Below, one piece after another: positions 1-9,127 of a stretch of 50,072 bases of DNA (position 1 is its first letter; each line of letters starts with the position of its first letter). The translations under genes were made by a program, and so were the position numbers. Location: contig BRYA01000256.1 in NCBI GenBank assembly GCA_030267965.1, positions 7,724 to 57,795 of the forward strand. Direction: 5' to 3'. Source of the stretch: Triparma columacea (Eukaryota; Sar; Bolidophyceae; Parmales; Triparmaceae). The notes under the pieces were generated by a model. It made no database searches, was not told where the DNA came from, and worked only from the letters and a program-made list of their open reading frames with translations.

Positions 1-430
1 AAGCGTTGGCGGTGGCGTCGACGCACTGGCCGGAGGGAGAGACGCACCCCAACGTGCAGCAGGGGCATGAGATCTTGCTGTCAGGGCAACCGATGGGATT
101 GCAGGGCTTGGAGGTGGAGATGCACATGTCAACCTCTATGCAGCACAAGAAGGTTCCCTTGTTAGATGCGCAGGTGGCAGGGGAGCAACTGGAGACAGGA
201 GCGAGGCATAGTTTTCATATTGGTAACAGAGGTTAGCAAGTTTGCCGAGCTGGTAATGCGTCGTTGCTGGGACTATTGATCGAAAGACCCTGCAACGACT
301 AGTGCGAGACACGCGGGGACGACGAAACACGCTAAAACACCGTTAGGAAAAACTTCAGTGTAACTCACCTTCCGGGGTCAAAGGAAGTGCGGTCGCATAG
401 GCACGTGAAGAAGATCTTTCCAGGGGCCAT
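1..430 (-). CDS. Cysteine-rich protein, 5' part (runs off window)
   Basis: Two exons are visible on the minus strand: 430-369, then an intron (368-189, GTGAGT...CCAG), then 188-1, which runs off the left edge. The start codon at 430 gives MAPGKIFFTCLCDRTSFDPG. The split codon joins phase 2 to phase 1 as Ser and reading continues in frame to the edge. The visible 83 residues hold about 16 cysteines, many in CC or CxC spacing (for example TFLCCIEVDMC and ISCPCCTLGC). No membrane segment or convincing signal peptide is seen. The cysteine spacing suggests a disulfide-rich or metal-binding protein, but I do not recognise the family. Incomplete, so no function is assigned. Confidence 0.6.
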
Positions 431-1048
431 GGTAACTAAACTAGTAACTAAGTAAACTTAAGTCGGGGGAACTGGGAAGGTTGAAAGGTGGAAGGGTAGT
501 TTGGGGATAAGTGAAACAGTTCCGTCGAGGCGAGATGAGATTGGTGGGGTTGGGGGGTTAGACTTAGAATCATTCTCGTTACAACACGGATGATAAGGAA
601 CGCAGATTTATATCAGGACAGCGACTGGGGAGAATAGCGCTATTCGTCGTGAATTCAGGTCCCAATAGTAACAAGCATAGAGACACGGATCGAGTCGATC
701 TGTTGGACCTGTCCAGGCAACTCTTGAGCCACCGCTGCCCGCAAGTCTTTTATCACGAGCTCTTCTCTCTCCGGGTGGGCCACCCAGCCCGGCAAACGGC
801 AGGTTGTTCCGCACCTTTCCCTTGGATTGCAAATTAAAAACCTCGCAAGACACCGACGGGAAGACGCCGATGAGATACTGTTAAATTAATTTAGCCAAAC
901 CTTTCCTTTTCTCCCTTTTGCCTTCCCGCTGTTATAACTTTCCGTCGCCCTACCTCCATATTCTGTTTTCTCGGCGTTCTTCTTCTTTTTGCTGCCCCCT
1001 TCAGCGTCTTTCCTACTTTCCTACTTCTTCACAACTGCCCGAGCGACC
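431..1048. promoter_or_regulatory. Divergent intergenic region
   Basis: Gene-free 618 bp between two divergently transcribed genes (start codons at 430 and 1049). The right part (about 895-1040) is pyrimidine-rich on the plus strand and probably forms the leader of the membrane-protein gene. Short open frames at 608-853 (minus) and 649-837 (plus) look random and have no splice support. I see no clear TATA box and no RNA gene. Confidence 0.4.
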
Positions 1049-3034
1049 ATGAGCTCTGAAGCTCCAACTCCGGCCAAAGGGATTTTTATGGCTTTGAAGG
1101 GGACCCCTGCGATATCTTTCCACAGTTCTCGTACTGATATGCAGTGGTTGATTTACAGGAAATCCTTTATTGGCCTCTCCATCACTTTCACCATACTCAG
1201 CCTCCTCATCACCGCTGTGGACTTGGGAAAAAAGAAGGAGTCTTACCTTGAGACGGTGCAACAATTGCCTCCAGGTGTCGCCGAGCACGCTGATGGCCTC
1301 GCTATGTTCATGTACTACAACGACATAATTCTCTTCTGTGTTGCCTTGCTCTCCTTTGCCGTGTCCATCGAGGGGTACAAGAGGGTCGAGGGCAACACCT
1401 CGTCGAGCTGCTTCCTTGTTCGGTTTGCGTGGATTTGCAACACAGCCATGCCTTTCCTCACTCTCATGATTGTCGCTGGCCGCTCCCAAGTCGACTGGGA
1501 TGGCGCCGTGGAAGGTCTCTGTAACAATACCTTTGCGAACGTGATGGGTTCCAACGGTCGTTACCCTGGAATGTTTAATTTAATACAAAGCATCGAAGCC
1601 AGCCCTCTGGTCGCTGTAGACCCAGCCTTTAGTGAAGCGACAGCCGAAGTCGCTATACCAAAGTTTTGCGGTAAGCACAGTTGGGATTGGAGTGTAGAGT
1701 TCTTCGGCCCCCTGCCGACCGGCTCAAGCTCCAACCAACCGCCCGCGTTGGAAGACATAGCTTCAATTTGTGGTGCTGGGCAGGAAGAGATCTTCCAGAA
1801 CCTCGCGGACCCTGACTACCCAGTTGCCAGGAAGGTGAGAAGAGGAGACGCCGAGGTTGAATGCCCGAGCGAAGCGACAACACAGAAATACATATAATAA
1901 GCGCCTGCCTTGCCCTGCCTTGCCCTGCCTTGCCCTGCCTTAACTTCACTCCTACCCTCACCCCACTACCATCCCATCGTCTCCCAGCTAATTTGCATCA
2001 CTGCTACCTGCGCCGCCCTCAGTAGCGCCACCGGAATTTGCCCCCCCGCGTGCGCTGACGTCAGCCCCGTGATGTGCGAGGTCACCCCAGTCCAATCCCT
2101 CGAGATCGCGGCTTACATGGTCTCGCTCCAGGCTTCCGCAATCGGGGCTTCTGTGGCGCTGAGAAGCTCGGAGTTCATAGTCGGGGTGATCATGGGACTT
2201 TACTGTGGTCAGGTGCTGCTCCCCCCCGCCATTTCGATCGTTATGGGTATATTGGGAGGGATTAACAACGTCCGATACCTCTTCCCCTCGGACACGATAC
2301 TATCCCGCCTCTCATTGTTCACCTCGCTCTTGTCTCTGCCGCTGCTTTCGTCGTTCCTCGCTACCATGCAGCAGATGATGGGGGGGTTCGAACTGTCACC
2401 CGCGGTCCTGCTCCTTCTAGGCGCCGGTTGCTCTGTGTTCTATGGCACCGGAACGATCCTCTCGCCGAACGCAACAGTGCCCTCCCTCCGCTCCGCCTTC
2501 GGCAAGCAGGGCAAAATCAAGATACTCCTCGGGGGTGTGGCCTCAATATCTTTCGTCTACTACGTCTCCTACTCGAACGCGAGGCTCATGGAGTACGTGG
2601 ACCTCTTGGCGCTCATGGGTGGGTGGGAAGGGCTGCTTGTGATGTTGATAGCTACTCTGGGGAGGTCTTCACTGACCAAGGTCGTCTCTGTCGACCTCAT
2701 CCTATACGGGCTGTGGAAGGTAAGGCGGTAGGGGGTGCTGGCGTGCGGGTGTGCGGGCGTGCGGGTGTGCGGGCGTGCGTGCGAAATGTCATGGATTCCT
2801 CTTCCCTGCCAATATTTCTCCTTCACTCTTACCTATTCTCCTTCACTCTTACCTATTCCTCGTTCGCCTCTTCGTTTAATCCGTCCGCTTCCCACCTCCA
2901 CCTCATAGTCACATGACGACCTTGACAACACGATCTCGACGGAGGGATCGACCAAGAGGTTGGAAGACATGAAATCATTTGGTGAACTTTTGAAATCTAA
3001 ACCAACATCCAAAGCGACTGTCACACCAGAGTGA
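1049..3034 (+). CDS. Multipass membrane protein, unknown family
   Basis: Three exons: 1049-1834, 1988-2719 and 2909-3034, all joined in phase 0 at GTGAGA/CCCAG and GTAAGG/CATAG. Product 547 aa. I start at the ATG at 1049 (gcgaccATGagc); the longer open frame upstream begins only with TTG. About eight to ten hydrophobic segments are visible: near residues 30-55, 80-105, 125-145, then after the first intron a dense series beginning LICITATC and including IVGVIMGLYCGQVLLPPAIS, LSPAVLLLLGAG and a helix near GLLVMLIATLG. A polar loop of about 120 residues, rich in cysteine and tryptophan, separates the third helix from the rest. The tail is short and charged (KRLEDMKSFGELLKSK). No catalytic motif is recognised. 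It could be a transporter or a heterokont-specific membrane protein. Confidence 0.75.
1911..1940. repeat. 10-bp tandem repeat in intron
   Basis: Three head-to-tail copies of a 10-bp unit (tgccctgcct) lie in the first intron of the membrane-protein gene, directly after the donor region. The tract is C-rich and probably contributes to the pyrimidine tract of this intron. No coding meaning. Confidence 0.8.
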
Positions 3035-3163
3035 AGAAGTTAAATTTTGGGGGGGTTGAATTTGGGGGGGGTGTACCATAAAGATTAGAATACCCAGATT
3101 TTGAATTGACAAATATCTCTCCTCTCCCACGTTAAAACTCTCTCTCTCTTCTCTCTGCCTGTC

Positions 3164-4531
3164 TTACACGAATACCTCCCCTCCCTCAATCCCTTCATAT
3201 CTTTTTTTATACGGTCTAATAACCTCTTCCACCCCCTCCCCAAAAGCCTCCTTAAGTTCCTCCACCATACCTTCCAAGAACCTCCCATATATAATCGGTG
3301 TATCCTCCCACCCAAGTCCAGGTTGGCACGTAAGTCTAACCGCCTCATCAAACGCGTCGTCCCCCGTACCCTCCCCCCCCCCCTTCTCTCCGTCATCGTC
3401 CCCCCCGATTTCCCGACGTGCTTGTGCCCGGCTTTTAATAACGCGTATACCCTCCCTAACGATCCTGCTCCCAAGGTCAGGACTAGCGTCTGCGGCTAGG
3501 GTAACGAGGGTCCGGATAACGTTGCTCGATTTCCTCCTTGTACGACGGGATATTTGAGGGTAGGAGGGGGAGATTGAGAGGGTTAGGAGAGCGGGGAGGA
3601 GGGTGTGGAGGTAGGCTAGGAAGGGGGGGGGGGAACCGGGTTTGGATAAGGTGGGGTGAGGGGAGGTTAGGAGGATGGAGTGGAGGAGGGAGAGGGGGCG
3701 GGTAAGCTTGGAGTTTGTGGAGGTGGGGGAGAGGAGAGAGGTTAGGGGGGGGAGAAGGGTTGGGTGGAGGACGGATTGGGGGAGGGAGCGGAGAAGGGAC
3801 TTTGTTAGGTGGAGGAATTGAGGGAGAGGGGTGGAGGAAGGATGGGTAAGGGCGTGGATCAGGGTGGGGATTTGGGGATTCGTTGAGAGAATGTGGTGGG
3901 TCGGGGTAGGGGGGAGGCTACGGGGTTGGGTGGGGTGTAGAGGGGGTTTGGCGGGGTGTAGAGGGGGTTGGGTGGGGGGTTAGATGGTTGTTAATGTATA
4001 CCATGAGACTACACAATAAAGCAACAAGCTTCGCCTCTACGTCCTGCCCTCCCTTCTTCCCCCCCCCCTTCCCCCCCTTTCCCCTCACCTGCCATCTCCA
4101 TTCTTCCTCTTCCTTCCCCTCCCGCTCCCACCCACAGCCGTGTTGTCAGTCTTGACCCCGTCAACGGCGAGCCACTCCATTATTACCCTCCACTCTCCCC
4201 CCGTCCCCCCCATCCCCTCACCCCTCTCGAGGTTCCCCTCGACGAAGGTCTTCAAATCAACCTGTCCAATGTCACCACCCTTCCCCCCCCTGGGAACGAC
4301 CGCATTCGAGGGGAGGGACGAGGTGTAGTAGTGGTCACCCCCGTTCTCCTTGAGAGCCGCGTTGATGTCGTCGAGGGTAAGTACTACGTTTGCTGAGGCT
4401 GACATAGTCCTTATACCAAGCCTCCTTAAGGCCAAACGTCGGGCAGATATTATTACACTTTTAATGTGACTTGTTGTTGCATTTGATAGTGTTTGTAGTG
4501 CACCGACGGGTGGTGATGATGATAGTGACAT
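3164..4531 (-). CDS. TAF6: TFIID subunit TAF6-like
   Basis: Two exons: 4531-4089 and 3917-3164. The intron 4088-3918 (GTGAGG...CGTAG) joins AG+C as Ser; product 398 aa. The second exon is easily missed because its frame has almost no internal ATG. Residues about 15-70 look like a histone-fold segment ending in LTLDDINAALKEN, comparable to the TAF6 helix-3 region. Around residue 125 the sequence MEWLAVDGVK matches the conserved TAF6 linker (LAVEGVQ in animals). The second exon is a helical, leucine-rich stretch; PPFLAYLHTLLPALLTLSI corresponds to the TAF6 C-terminal HEAT block (YLHQLMP in animals). Known role: pairs with TAF9 in TFIID and SAGA in the nucleus. The histone fold is shorter and more divergent than usual. 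Convergent with the membrane gene, 129 bp apart. Confidence 0.72.
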
Positions 4532-4910
4532 GCTTGGGTGTAAATATGGCGTTAAAATGGCTTAAAATGGCGTAAATGTGGAGAATAAGGACGGCTGTGG
4601 TTATTTAGTAGAAGGGATTATTGACTCTTATGGGACCTATTTGTGCGATAAAATTAGCCTGTTACTCTCTATTTGAGTATAGATTGCAGTGAGTGAATGT
4701 GTTTGCGTGTTTTTAGCTGTATTTGTCGCCAAATTGGGAATTTGAGATGGGCCTAATTTTGGCCTTTTTTGAGGAAGATTTTTGGAAGAAATTCAAGGTG
4801 GGTTTGGGTTGTGTTTTCTTGAAGTATATTCAACTATATGACCCGATTGTTTCATTCATGTCTGACTATACTTGAAAAAAGGTTACCGTTTAGGCACAAA
4901 CAAAAAAGAG
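4532..4910. other. Intergenic: TAF6 promoter and LRR 3' flank
   Basis: About 380 bp, noticeably more AT-rich than the surrounding genes, upstream of TAF6 and downstream of the first LRR gene. No open frame of interest, no repeat and no RNA gene seen. The stretch just outside the LRR stop codon (about 4840-4910) partly resembles the flank of the second LRR gene near 6740-6771, which supports a duplication that included 3' sequence. Confidence 0.45.
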
Positions 4911-6164
4911 TTACAGAAACTCCAAAATTACTCTCCACAAAACTTTCGGTATCTTCTCACGTGCAGGAGTTACCCTTAGCGGTGGGTCTTCAACTCCGTC
5001 CCTTCGCTTCCGCTTCCTAGCCGATCTCCTGGGTGGATTCTCCACGTGATCCCAGGTTCCCTTGAGGCACAGCAGAGCGTTGACACGTTCGATCACAGCA
5101 ATTTTGCGATGCCACCTATAATGGAGAAGGTCCTCGACAGTCGGCATATTTCTTTCAGCAGCGGCGGCGATTAGGGCGGTGCAGTGAAGGAAGCAGTCTT
5201 CACTGATGGAAACGGCAGGAGATAGAATGAGTTTCGTCAGGGCAGAGCAGTCTTGGAAGGCGGAATGGCCAATCGTCGTTACTGAGTCCGGGATGGTGAT
5301 GGCCGTGAGGGAGGTGCATCCAAGGAAGGCATCATTGTCAATCATCGTCACTCCGTCCGGGATGGTGATGGCCGTGAGGGAGGAGCATTCGTAGAAGGCG
5401 CCATCGCTAATCGACGTCACTCCGTCCGGGATGGTGATGGCCGTGAGGGAGGAGCATCCATAGAAGGCGCCCTCGCCAATTGTCGTCACTCCGTCCGGAA
5501 TGGTGATGGCCGTGAGGGAGGAGCATTCGTCGAAGGCATGTTCGCCAATTGTCGTCACTCCGTCCGGGATGGTGATGACCGTGAGGGAGGAGCATCCCCA
5601 GAAGGCGCCATCGCCAATCTTCGTCACTCCCTCCGGGATGGTGATGGCCGTGAGGGAGGAGCATCCGTCGAAGGCAAAAACGCCAATTGTCGTCACTCCG
5701 TCCGGGATGGTGATGGCTGTGAGGGAGGAGCATTCAGCGAAGGCGCGATTGTCAATTGTCGTCACTCCGTTCGGGATGGTGATGGCCGTGAGGGAGGAGC
5801 ATTTGTAGAAGGCGCCCTTGCCAATCGATGTCACTCCGTCAGAGATGGTAATAGCCGTGAGGGAGGAGCATCTGTAGAAGGCTCCCTCCTCAATCGACGT
5901 CACTCCGTCAGGGATTGTGATGCCCGTGAGGGAAGAGCATCTGTAGAAGGCGCCCTTGCCAATCGACGTCACTCCTTGTGCAAAAGTCACTTCTGTGAGT
6001 CCATGATTGCCTCTGAAGCTCCCTGTTCTGGAGTATACTGCTGTTTTGGGAAGGGGAGAGTCCCCATCATCTGGGTCGTCATAGTCACCACCATAGTCAC
6101 TACTATAGTCATCACCATCGTCATCACTATAGTCATCACCATACGTAAAGTCTGATTCACTCAT
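4911..6164 (-). CDS. BspA-type LRR_5 repeat protein, copy 1
   Basis: Single-exon gene of 417 aa. Residues 1-40 are an acidic, Asp/Tyr/Ser-rich leader. From about residue 55 there are eleven regular 23-residue repeats of the form LTAITIPDGVTTIGxxAFxxCSS plus one degenerate cap repeat. This is the BspA/LRR_5 leucine-rich repeat, which builds a right-handed solenoid used for binding. The last 90 residues are non-repeat: a helical segment with YRWHRKIAV, a basic patch (RRSARKRKRRD) that could be a nuclear signal, and the end VLWRVILEFL. No signal peptide or membrane anchor is visible, so an intracellular protein is likely. It is a tandem paralogue of the next gene, with an almost identical C-terminus. 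Function unknown. Confidence 0.85.
   Translation of the reverse strand: MSESDFTYGDDYSDDDGDDYSSDYGGDYDDPDDGDSPLPKTAVYSRTGSFRGNHGLTEVTFAQGVTSIGKGAFYRCSSLTGITIPDGVTSIEEGAFYRCSSLTAITISDGVTSIGKGAFYKCSSLTAITIPNGVTTIDNRAFAECSSLTAITIPDGVTTIGVFAFDGCSSLTAITIPEGVTKIGDGAFWGCSSLTVITIPDGVTTIGEHAFDECSSLTAITIPDGVTTIGEGAFYGCSSLTAITIPDGVTSISDGAFYECSSLTAITIPDGVTMIDNDAFLGCTSLTAITIPDSVTTIGHSAFQDCSALTKLILSPAVSISEDCFLHCTALIAAAAERNMPTVEDLLHYRWHRKIAVIERVNALLCLKGTWDHVENPPRRSARKRKRRDGVEDPPLRVTPAREKIPKVLWRVILEFL
5235..6000. repeat. 69-bp tandem repeats coding LRR_5 units (copy 1)
   Basis: Eleven to twelve direct 69-bp units. Each contains a near-invariant core reading gtcactccgtccgggatggt on the plus strand, followed by a short variable window of about 12-15 bp. 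Period 69 bp equals 23 codons, so the array is the coding sequence of the LRR solenoid rather than noncoding satellite. Nucleotide identity between units is high even at silent sites. Confidence 0.9.
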
Positions 6165-6771
6165 TGTAGGGATGGAGAGGATCTTTTATACCGTCCTTTC
6201 GGTAACCTAACCCTAACCCTGGATTTATTATACAATCTTGTCGTTAATAGCTTCAATACTCAACGAATTACTACATTATTGACGCGAATCAGGAGGGTGT
6301 GGTGTAATGGAGTGGTGTAATGGAGTAAGAACAAGGGAGAGGGATTGTGAGACCCTCAAGGATGAGTCATTGCGGCGTCAATGGCGGTTATCTACCCCAT
6401 AGTAGCCCCAACGTGGTACTAACAGTATCCAAAAATGGCCGAAAGTAGTATTATCTCGTCTATGAGACGAAAAACCAAACCCAATGAATCCTCGTCACTC
6501 AATCGCAATTGAAGAGGGGAAATAACTTGAACTTGGACATGAATGGGAAATTAAAAACATCGATAGGACACATTACAACTGATGAAAGCCTTAACAACTC
6601 ATTGTTGTCCCGCCTTACCTTTATTTCGATTAAGATTTTCTTTTGCCAAAAGTGGGTCTCAGTCCATTCTCAGATCTCAGATCAGATCAGATAAACAATT
6701 GAATGATTGATTGAACATGTAAGTATAATCATCTAGTATTATGATCCGATTGTTTGAACAACAAAGAGTAG
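6165..6771. promoter_or_regulatory. Intergenic between tandem LRR genes
   Basis: About 600 bp that should hold the promoter of LRR copy 1 and the 3' end of copy 2. Near 6207-6221 there is a short telomere-like stretch (about two and a half CCCTAA units) 45-60 bp upstream of the copy 1 start; it could be a telo-box-like promoter element. At about 6679-6694 lies GATCAGATCAGATAA, which recurs upstream of the LRR-kinase gene at about 45143-45157. A 61-codon open frame at 6509-6694 has no support as a gene. Confidence 0.4.
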
Positions 6772-8604
6772 TTACAGAAACTCCAGAATTTCTCTCCACA
6801 AAACTTTCGGTATCTTCTCACGTGCCTCAGTTACCCTTAGCGGTGGGTCTTCAACTCCGTCCCTTCGCTTCCGCTTCCTAGCCGATCTCCTGGGTGGATC
6901 CTCCACGTGATCCCAGCTTCCCTTGAGGCACAGCAGAGCGTTGACGCGTTCCGTCACAGCGACATTGCGGTGCCACCTGTAATGGAGGAGGTCCTCGACA
7001 GTAGACATATTTCTTTCAGCAGCGGCAGCAATTAGGGCAGTGCAGTTCAAGAAGCAGTCTTCACCGATGGAGATGGCAGGAGATAGAGTGAGTTTCGTCA
7101 GGACGGAGCAATCCCTGAAGGCGCATTCGCCAATTGTCGTCACTCCATCTGGGATGGTGATGGCCGTGAGGGAGGAGCATCCTCTGAAGGCGTCATTGTC
7201 AATCATCGTCACTCCGTCCGGGATGGTGATGGCCGTGAGGGAGGAGCATTCGTAGAAGGCGCCATCGCTAATCGACGTCACTCCGTCCGGGATGGTGATG
7301 GCTGTGAGGGAGGAGCATCCTAGGAAGGTGCTTTCGCCAAACTCCGTAATTCCGTCTGGGATGGTGATGGCAGTGAGGGAGGAGCAGTCGAAGAAGGCGC
7401 CACCGCCAATCGACGTCACTCCGTCCGGGATTGTGATGGCCGTGAGAGAGGAGCATCTTAAGAAGGCGGCACCGCAAATCATCGTCACTCCGTCCGGGAT
7501 GGTGATGGCCGTGAGGGAGGAGCATTCGAAGAAGGCACGTTCGCCAATCTCAGTCACTCCGTCCGGGATGGTGATGGCCGTGAGGGAGGAGCATTCGAAG
7601 AAGGCGCATCTGCCAATCATCGTCACTCCGTCCGGGATGGTGATGGCCGTGAGGGAGGAGCATGCAGAGAAGGCGGCAATGCCAATCATCGTCACTCCGT
7701 CCGGGATGGTGATGGCCGTGAGGGAGGAGCATTCGTGGAAGGCGTAAATGCCAATCATCGTCACTCGATCCGGGATGGTGATGGCCGTGAGGGAGGAGCA
7801 TCCTACGAAGGCGCCGTCACTAAACGTCGTCACTCCATCTGGGATGGTGATGGCCGTGAGGGAGGAGCACCAAGCGAAGGCGCCAACGTCAATCGTTGTC
7901 ACTGAGTCCGGGATGGTGATAGTCGTGAGGGAGGAGCAATTATAGAAGGCGCCATTGCCAATTGTCGTCACTCCATCTGGGATGGTGATGGCCGTGAGGG
8001 AGGAGCATTCAGCGAAGGCGCGTTCGCCAATTGTCGTCACTCCGTCCGGGAGGGTGATGGCTGTGAGGGAGGAGCATCCAGAGAAGGCGCTTTCGCAAAT
8101 TGTCGTCACTCCGTCCGGGATGGTGATGGCTGTGAGGGAGGAGCAACCAGAGAAGGCGAGTTCGCCAATCGTTGTCACTCCGTCCGGGATGGTGATGGCC
8201 GTGAGGGAGGAACATTCGTAGAAGGCGCCCTTTCCAATTATTGTCACTCCGTCCGGGATGGTGATGGCCGTGAGGGAGGAGCATCCTTCGAAGGCGGCAA
8301 TGCCAATCATCGTCACTCCGTCCGGGATGGTAATGGCCGTGAGGGAGGAGCATCCGCTGAAGGCACAATTGCCAATCATTGTCACTCCGTCCGGGATTGT
8401 GATGGACGTGAGGGAGGAGCATCCGCTGAGGGCGTTAACGCCAATCGTCGTCACTCTGTCCGGGATTGTGATGGCTGCGAGGGAGGAGCATCCGCAGAAG
8501 GCGTTATCGCCAATCGACGTCACTCCCTTTGCAAAAGTCACCTCTGTGAGTTCACTATCTAAAAAGAAGCTCTCTACGCCAGAGTATACTGCTGTTTTGG
8601 GCAT
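6772..8604 (-). CDS. BspA-type LRR_5 repeat protein, copy 2
   Basis: Single-exon gene of 610 aa, starting at the ATG at 8604 (MPKTAVYSGVESF, aligning with residues about 38-50 of copy 1, which has an extra acidic leader). Twenty-one 23-residue LRR_5 repeats (LTAITIPDGVTxIGxxAFxxCSS) and one degenerate cap are followed by the same about 90-residue C-terminal region as copy 1, ending VLWREILEFL. The two copies differ mainly in repeat number, as expected from unequal exchange within the array. Changes between repeats cluster in the residues around the AF pair, which in LRR solenoids can form part of the exposed face. Intracellular binding or scaffold role inferred; the partner is unknown. Confidence 0.87.
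   Translation of the reverse strand: MPKTAVYSGVESFFLDSELTEVTFAKGVTSIGDNAFCGCSSLAAITIPDRVTTIGVNALSGCSSLTSITIPDGVTMIGNCAFSGCSSLTAITIPDGVTMIGIAAFEGCSSLTAITIPDGVTIIGKGAFYECSSLTAITIPDGVTTIGELAFSGCSSLTAITIPDGVTTICESAFSGCSSLTAITLPDGVTTIGERAFAECSSLTAITIPDGVTTIGNGAFYNCSSLTTITIPDSVTTIDVGAFAWCSSLTAITIPDGVTTFSDGAFVGCSSLTAITIPDRVTMIGIYAFHECSSLTAITIPDGVTMIGIAAFSACSSLTAITIPDGVTMIGRCAFFECSSLTAITIPDGVTEIGERAFFECSSLTAITIPDGVTMICGAAFLRCSSLTAITIPDGVTSIGGGAFFDCSSLTAITIPDGITEFGESTFLGCSSLTAITIPDGVTSISDGAFYECSSLTAITIPDGVTMIDNDAFRGCSSLTAITIPDGVTTIGECAFRDCSVLTKLTLSPAISIGEDCFLNCTALIAAAAERNMSTVEDLLHYRWHRNVAVTERVNALLCLKGSWDHVEDPPRRSARKRKRRDGVEDPPLRVTEAREKIPKVLWREILEFL
7085..8560. repeat. 69-bp tandem repeats coding LRR_5 units (copy 2)
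   Basis: About 21 direct units of 69 bp, with the same nearly invariant core as in the neighbouring paralogue and a short variable window in each unit. The array also leaves long open frames on the opposite strand (plus strand 7292-8221 and others). These arise from the codon pattern of the repeat and are not genes. Confidence 0.9.
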
Positions 8605-9127
8605 TTTGGGAAGGGTTTGGGAAGAGTTTGGGAAGGATGATAGTAATAGTACTGACAGCGCTCGAGCTAGGGTATGGCGTGATTGTTTAGATGGAGAGGA
8701 GGAGATTGAAAGTTAGGTTTTGGGCGGTATAGTAGTGGGAACCAAATTGGAGCTAAAGGCTATAATGTGTTTGGTTATGGTGTAGGTAATAAGGTCGTTG
8801 ATGGTTTTGTGAAGAGTCAGGTTGGTTGTAAAGAGAAGCTAAAGTCTATAATGCAGTCTAAAATCCAGCCTAAAATACTTTGAGTTTTTGCTCTTTTTGC
8901 TTCCGCCTCCCATCCCCAATCCCCACTTTATCACCCAAATCGCCTATATCACACACACACATCACACACATACACACAGTACTATCTTCATAACGTCATT
9001 CTAGCATCAAACTGTGAAAAGGCTTGTTTTAGGGCTCAAATACATCCCTCCCCTCCTCACCGTCTCTCCCCCTGATTCCCCATTACTCTCCATTCTCCTT
9101 CATTTCCCCCTTCAACCCTAACCCAAA
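8605..9127. promoter_or_regulatory. Divergent promoter region, LRR copy 2 / CTR9
   Basis: 523 bp between divergent start codons. It contains a CA-rich microsatellite at about 8950-8978 and a pyrimidine-rich CTR9 leader (9040-9115). A CCCTAACCC stretch lies directly before the CTR9 start codon (about 9115-9124) and resembles a telo-box. No gene seen. Confidence 0.45.

Noticed and set aside
690..830. Possible structured RNA (GC-rich inverted stretches near ggccacccagcccggc)
   Set aside because: No match to a tRNA cloverleaf or another RNA shape that I can support by eye.
608..853. Minus-strand 81-codon frame and overlapping 62-codon plus frame
   Set aside because: Low-information composition, no splice sites linking to neighbours, no recognisable motif.
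3085..3474. Minus-strand 129-codon frame (MGAGSLGRVYALLKAG...)
   Set aside because: It overlaps the TAF6 second exon in a different frame; the spliced frame shows conserved family motifs, this one does not.
4990..8560. CRISPR-like regular repeats
   Set aside because: Units are directly adjacent coding repeats of 23 codons in a eukaryotic gene; there are no spacers of constant length and no cas genes.
5500..8716. Long plus-strand open frames opposite the two LRR genes (for example 5538-6155, 7292-7747)
   Set aside because: They follow from the codon pattern of the 69-bp repeat read in antisense; they give monotonous peptides and have no own start context.
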